DNA from: Acidobacteriaceae bacterium
GTDB taxonomy: Bacteria; Acidobacteriota; Terriglobia; Terriglobales; Acidobacteriaceae
Assembly: GCA_003151335.1 (NCBI GenBank)
Contig: PLXE01000015.1
Location: forward strand, 1 to 46,202
Direction: 5' to 3'
Length of the DNA: 46,202 bases
Part shown: positions 42,690 through 46,202 of the stretch, piece after piece
Layout: every line of letters begins with the position of its first letter
Numbering within the stretch: the stretch's first letter is position 1
Program-made: the position numbers and the translations under genes
Notes under the pieces: generated by a model
Told to the model about the DNA's origin: nothing
The model's database searches: none
Seen by the model: only the letters and a program-made list of their open reading frames with translations

Positions 42690-42711
42690 AACGGCTGTTC
42701 TCTCCACCACA

Positions 42712-42746
42712 CACGGGAGGTGCCCGTTTATCGGGCGTCTCCCGTG
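42712..42746 (+). terminator. Terminator hairpin after the annealing-protein gene
   Basis: CACGGGAG (42712-42719) pairs with CTCCCGTG (42739-42746), and inside it GCCCG with CGGGC around a TTTAT loop. A strong hairpin 22 bases after the stop; the tail is T-poor. Confidence 0.65.
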
Positions 42747-42928
42747 CCTGTCTTACGTTGAGGTTCCATGATGAACAGACACACATCCTCTACTGGTGAC
42801 GACCAGGTGCAAATCCGGCCGCAGACTGTTTCTTCTTGAATTGCACCATTCCGAAACATAGTATTAACCTTCGCGCCAATCTGCAGCGATGAAATTCCAA
42901 CGAGGAAGGGCAGTGAATGCCGATCCAT
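42728..42928 (-). CDS. Possible short cysteine-containing protein
   Basis: 66 residues with 'VCGRICTWSSPVEDVCLFIM' (three cysteines). AAAGGA precedes the ATG at 42928 with good spacing, but the 3' end runs through the terminator hairpin of the neighbouring gene. Weak call. Confidence 0.3.
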   Translation of the reverse strand: MDRHSLPFLVGISSLQIGAKVNTMFRNGAIQEETVCGRICTWSSPVEDVCLFIMEPQRKTGTGDAR

Positions 42929-43005
42929 TCGATTTTCCTTTCTAAGCTAAAGCAAAGTAAGTGTCAGAGGAAACACACGGTTGACAGATTGAATCCGCTG
43001 CCAGC

Positions 43006-44751
43006 GTGATTTCACCACTTCACCAGCAAATTCTCAAATTCTCAGGCGGCGGGAACTCTGATTTCGCCAATTGTCCCCATCCAGCCGTTTGTAACTCCAG
43101 CTTTCGTTTCAGGCGGATTACTTCCTGTTTGCTCGTCGCTCGGGAGGAATCTCACCAATTGTTAGCGGCAGACTTCCCAGGAGCCGACTTGAACGAAGCC
43201 GCTTTGCGGCGGACGCTATCGCTTGCCCGAAGGAAGCGACATCGGAGATTCGAGACTAAGAGTCTTGCAGCATGGTCTGCCTCGCGTTACGATGAGGCAA
43301 TTGTGAGCTTGGGCTTCTTGGTTAGCTCAATAAATGCCAACTCGAAGATCGTGCTGCAATGTAGTCCCCTTAGGGATTCCGATGGTCTTCTTGCTGACGC
43401 AGCGAATATTTTCATAACCGACTCAGGTCTCAGCCTGTTGAAGGAAATCGATGACGCGAACGAGAGGAGTGCGCGAAGCGCTGGGCTGCCGCTTGTAACA
43501 GCGACCGTTCTCAACGTCCTAATTGCGTCTCCCTCTGACGTGAGCGATGAACGCAACGTGGTCGAGAAAGCTCTCCACGACTGGAACGCCAGTCATGGCT
43601 CTCGTTCAAAAATCATGCTTCATCCGATACGGTGGGAAAGCCATTCGTATCCTGCATCCGGAGATCGCCCTCAGGGCCTCCTCAACAAACAGATCGTTGA
43701 TACGGGACACATTCTGATCGGCATATTTGGCAATCGCGTCGGAACGCCGACGGGCGAGGCCCAATCGGGAACTATCGAAGAAATAGAGCGTTTTCGGAAA
43801 ACCGGGAGATACGTGGCTCTCTATTTTTCGAATGCGCCTGTACCCAGGAACGCAGATCGCGATCAGCTTGCGGCCCTTGAAGAATATCAGAAGGAGCGGC
43901 AGACAGACACTCTGTATGCAGTTTTCGACAGCCCTGCCGAACTGCATCGACTTGTCACGCAGCATCTACCTAACATTGTTTCGAAGGTCTACGAAGGTCT
44001 GCAGGTCCCAAAACCAAAGACAACTGCAAACGCAGCGGACAGAAGCGGTGCTAGAGCTTTGGCGCCCCAGCCGGGTTTGGCATCCGAGGAGGCGCAACCT
44101 GCCCAGCGAGACAGCGATGGTACGAGGAGGGCGCACAGAAATTCCCAAGCCAGTGAGGATTTGAACCCCAGAGAAATCGAGCTTTTGTGGACAGCCGCAA
44201 AGGACCCTGGCGGAGAAATACTGCACTCACGAACATTTGATGGCGAAGACATCATGGCGAATGGAAGGCATTTTCTGAAGGACGCCGATGCGCGCGCTGC
44301 GGCCGAATGGCTCGGAGCTCTACGGCGTCTGGAAGATCGTGGTTTTATTGAGCCGTTGGGTAGTGAGCGAAGTTTTTTCAAAGTGACAGATAAAGGCTAC
44401 GAGTCTGCGGACCACCTCGACGACTTCGCTCGATGGAGCGCAAAAGTGGTCGTGTTGAGAGCACACTATATGAATGCGCCTAGCGAAGAACGCACACTTG
44501 CGTGCAAAGGAATCATCGCGATTCCAGCGCGTTATTTTGACGACCAAGTCGCAGCAGACGGATCCGTGATGCGGAGCCTCAAAGAACGCAGGTCAGTACT
44601 AGTGGAGGGAGCTGATTCTAGGCCTCTCGGCAAATGGACACCCAACGAGGTGGAGTTTGTCGACGAATTCAGCGGGCAAGTCGAACGATTCCATGTCGAT
44701 GGAATGCAGTTCGTTCCTCCTACTTATCTCAAGCTGCCGATCCTTGGATAA
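43006..44751 (+). CDS. DUF4062 protein with C-terminal winged helix
   Basis: Up to 581 residues. DUF4062 core at ~165-320: 'LNVLIASPSDVSDERNVVEK', 'IMLHPIRWESHSYP', 'LLNKQIVDTGHILIGIFGNR' and 'SGTIEEIERFRKTGRYVALY'. DUF4062 is a TIR-like domain found in NTPase and defence proteins. A disordered linker (~340-390) leads to a winged helix ('NPREIELLWTAAKDPGGEI', 'LRRLEDRGFIEPLGSERSFF'). The N-terminus before residue ~110 is uncertain: the frame starts with a weak GTG. It may be a defence or signalling effector. Confidence 0.7.
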   Translation: MISPLHQQILKFSGGGNSDFANCPHPAVCNSSFRFRRITSCLLVAREESHQLLAADFPGADLNEAALRRTLSLARRKRHRRFETKSLAAWSASRYDEAIVSLGFLVSSINANSKIVLQCSPLRDSDGLLADAANIFITDSGLSLLKEIDDANERSARSAGLPLVTATVLNVLIASPSDVSDERNVVEKALHDWNASHGSRSKIMLHPIRWESHSYPASGDRPQGLLNKQIVDTGHILIGIFGNRVGTPTGEAQSGTIEEIERFRKTGRYVALYFSNAPVPRNADRDQLAALEEYQKERQTDTLYAVFDSPAELHRLVTQHLPNIVSKVYEGLQVPKPKTTANAADRSGARALAPQPGLASEEAQPAQRDSDGTRRAHRNSQASEDLNPREIELLWTAAKDPGGEILHSRTFDGEDIMANGRHFLKDADARAAAEWLGALRRLEDRGFIEPLGSERSFFKVTDKGYESADHLDDFARWSAKVVVLRAHYMNAPSEERTLACKGIIAIPARYFDDQVAADGSVMRSLKERRSVLVEGADSRPLGKWTPNEVEFVDEFSGQVERFHVDGMQFVPPTYLKLPILG

Positions 44752-45320
44752 GGTCACGGGCGAAACTCCTCAACCGACTTTGCATTTGATTCACGACTTG
44801 CTGTTCCATGCCCGAAGAAGCGATCAGAGACTCGGCGGCAATTAGTAACGGGAAACGCCCCAGGCTCCGGGAGCATATTCGCCCCCCCCGCCCGGTGGCA
44901 GGGCACGGGATGCCAGCCGCAAAGCCGACTTCCTGTTACAAATCGGTGTGACCTTTGCTTTGCGGCGGCAGAGTTCCAAGCACCCGAGGGATGTTGCGCT
45001 GACGGTTGATAGCATTTGTCCATCAGCGAAGGGAACGGGAAACTAATCCAGTCGATTCCGCCGCGTTGAAGGTTCGCGACACGATGCTTTGAGTCGCTAG
45101 TCGCAGACGGCATTCGCTCGACGAGTTTGTGCCCGGTGCAATCCATTGAACTGAGCCTTACTGACCGGACTCGGGCAACTCCGGAGTGAGAAGGTTGAAG
45201 CCAGAACTGTGTTTCAGCGGAGCGAATCCTTCAGTACGAAGGCCGAGTGCGCTAATGAAGGACGCCAGTAAACCATCGTCTGGCAGCTAATTCAGCTTCG
45301 CGAACCAAGGAGTGATCGCA
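44752..45320. other. ~570-bp region with no gene seen
   Basis: Short open frames on both strands have no domain, Shine-Dalgarno or coding-like composition. It includes a C9-type homopolymer near 44883. It might hold the right border of the element, but no copy of the tRNA-Sec 3' end is visible. Confidence 0.4.
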
Positions 45321-45461
45321 ATGGCGAGCGCAACAGCCGTGAAGGACCCAGGATGCGGCATGGACATGGATACGGCCACCGCTGCTGGACACACTGAGCA
45401 TGCCGGTTTGGTACGCGAATACTTGCAGCCATGCCCTGACCTCTGCCGAAGAAGCCAATGA
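45321..45461 (+). CDS. Truncated YHS-domain protein
   Basis: 46 residues. AAGGAG precedes the ATG at 45321. 'AVKDPGCGMDMDTATAAGHT' followed by 'EHAG' matches the start of a YHS metal-binding domain (D-P-x-C-G-M-x-V-x-x-x-T-A). The rest of the domain, normally 'YYFCS..C...F', is replaced by an unrelated Cys-containing tail, which suggests a frameshift or truncation. It overlaps the deacetylase start by 4 bases. A remnant is likely, but the good translation signal leaves a small functional protein possible. Confidence 0.6.
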   Translation: MASATAVKDPGCGMDMDTATAAGHTEHAGLVREYLQPCPDLCRRSQ

Positions 45462-46126
45462 CACTTATTCCGTTTGATGAGGTGCGCTCAGACCTTCGGC
45501 CACGGGCCGCAGTTGTCGTCGCCCATCCGGACGACGAGACACTCTGGTGCGGCGGCTACATACTCACGCATCCGGAGTTTCGTTGGCGTGTCGTGACCTT
45601 GTGCAGAGCATCGGATCCCGATCGTGCGCCAAAGTTCCGCCAAGTCCTGCAGCAATTGGGGGCAGAGGGTGAGATGGCGGATCTGGATGATGAACCGGCC
45701 CAGGTGGGGGTACCAATCGAGCAGGTGCAGGAAACCATCGTACAGCTATTGGCTGGGGAGAGCTACAGCCTGATTTTGACCCATGGCCCGAAGGGCGAAT
45801 ACACACGACACCGCCGACATGAGGAGTGCTGCCAAGGCGTCGTTGACCTTTGGCGATCGGGCGGTATCGATGCAGGGCGATTGTGGTTGTTTGCCTACGA
45901 AGATGGTGATCGGGCGTACTTGCCTCGGGTTCGCGAAGACGCAGATCGGCGGCAGGTGTTGACAGACGATATCTGGCAAGAAAAGCGCAGATTGATTATG
46001 GATTGTTACGGGTACGGTGCGGACAGTTGGGAAGCGCGGAGCACACCTCGAGAAGAAGGTTTCCGGTGCTTTGACTCGGCACAAGCAGCGGTAATACGCA
46101 CAGCATTGCTGGAGGAAAAAACGTGA
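45458..46126 (+). CDS. PIG-L/LmbE-family deacetylase
   Basis: 222 residues. The zinc motif 'VVVAHPDDETLWCGG' (H-P-D-D-E) and the second motif 'THGPKGEYTRHRRHEECC' (H...H) are those of LmbE/PIG-L enzymes, which remove N-acetyl groups from sugars such as GlcNAc. Length is typical. It overlaps a probable glycosyltransferase gene downstream, so the pair probably modifies a glycoside or glycolipid. It may be either cargo of the element or chromosome beyond its right end. Confidence 0.93.
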   Translation: MTLIPFDEVRSDLRPRAAVVVAHPDDETLWCGGYILTHPEFRWRVVTLCRASDPDRAPKFRQVLQQLGAEGEMADLDDEPAQVGVPIEQVQETIVQLLAGESYSLILTHGPKGEYTRHRRHEECCQGVVDLWRSGGIDAGRLWLFAYEDGDRAYLPRVREDADRRQVLTDDIWQEKRRLIMDCYGYGADSWEARSTPREEGFRCFDSAQAAVIRTALLEEKT

Positions 46127-46202
46127 AGGTGCTTGTGTTGTTCGACTATCCACCAACTCCGGGCGGCCTGGCGATGCAGGGCGATCTTTTGTGCAGGGGT
46201 CT
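46123..46202 (+). CDS. Start of a probable glycosyltransferase (cut by window end)
   Basis: Only 26 residues are visible: GTG start at 46123 overlapping the deacetylase stop, then 'KVLVLFDYPPTPGGLAMQG'. A hydrophobic first strand followed by P-P-x-P-G-G is the typical N-terminus of GT4-type glycosyltransferases. The context (deacetylase partner) agrees. No more can be said. Confidence 0.55.
   Translation, partial: MKVLVLFDYPPTPGGLAMQGDLLCRG

Noticed and set aside
44754-45146. 130-residue minus-strand open frame
   Set aside because: No start signal, no recognisable domain, and runs through a C-rich homopolymer; unlikely to be coding.
44752-45320. Cobalamin-type riboswitch or other structured RNA
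   Set aside because: A GC-rich stretch near 44880-44930 looked suggestive, but the conserved B12-box and core segments are absent.
33355-46202. attR copy of the tRNA-Sec 3' end
   Set aside because: I looked for the TTCGACTCGCAC...CGCTTCCGCCA end on both strands and found no convincing copy; a systematic search allowing mismatches could still reveal one.

Overview
The window looks like chromosome of an Acidobacteriota (Terriglobia-type) bacterium carrying a large integrative conjugative element. The host assignment is an inference. It rests on moderately high GC, a DUF2911 protein, short basic AT-hook-like proteins, and a 'CCTTCGACTCC...CTCAGGATGACA' palindromic repeat that I associate with these genomes; no rRNA or other marker gene is present.

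Left flank (about 1-7780), ordinary chromosome: a small membrane protein, a secreted hypothetical protein, a DUF2911 protein, an ATP-grasp enzyme, a PLP-dependent group II decarboxylase, a small AT-hook-like protein, a frameshifted remnant of an Ig-like surface protein, a single-domain response regulator and a PhzF-family isomerase. It ends in a selenocysteine tRNA gene (7786-7883, anticodon TCA).

Element, integration module (7884-9357): a tyrosine recombinase ends 26 bp from the 3' end of tRNA-Sec and overlaps a small excisionase-like protein. This is the classic layout of an element integrated at the 3' end of a tRNA. I found no second copy of the tRNA end, so the right border is probably outside the window or too diverged to see.

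Element, transfer module (about 10-33.4 kb): small accessory genes, then a MoxR-type AAA ATPase, a VirB1-like transglycosylase and VirB9- and VirB10-like proteins, closed by a strong terminator. An unusual 60-bp tandem repeat follows. The second operon has three genes with VirB2-like pilin domains, a VirB3-like protein, VirB4, two VirB5/TrbJ-like proteins, VirB6/TrbL and VirB8. A third block has a second VirB9-like protein, a VirD4/TraG coupling ATPase, membrane/coiled-coil proteins and a Replic_Relax-like protein. No VirB11 ATPase and no canonical HUH or MOB relaxase is recognisable.

Between the second and third blocks lies the most remarkable gene (25130-27514), a 794-residue protein. It carries what look like both catalytic double-psi beta-barrel signatures of a single-chain two-barrel RNA polymerase (YonO / QDE-1 type), including a D-F-D-F-D metal-binding motif. 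It has its own upstream region and its own terminator.

Element, maintenance and cargo (33.4-46.2 kb): a lipoprotein, a SRAP (YedK/HMCES) protein, an archaeo-eukaryotic-type primase with a zinc ribbon, a GmrSD-like DUF262/DUF1524 restriction protein, an ATC-hydrolase-family protein, SSB, a Rad52-like annealing protein and a DUF4062 protein. A YHS-domain remnant, a PIG-L/LmbE deacetylase and the start of a probable glycosyltransferase close the window. Primase, SSB, Rad52-like protein and SRAP together suggest the element processes its own single-stranded DNA after transfer, and the RNA-polymerase-like protein may act in the same phase.
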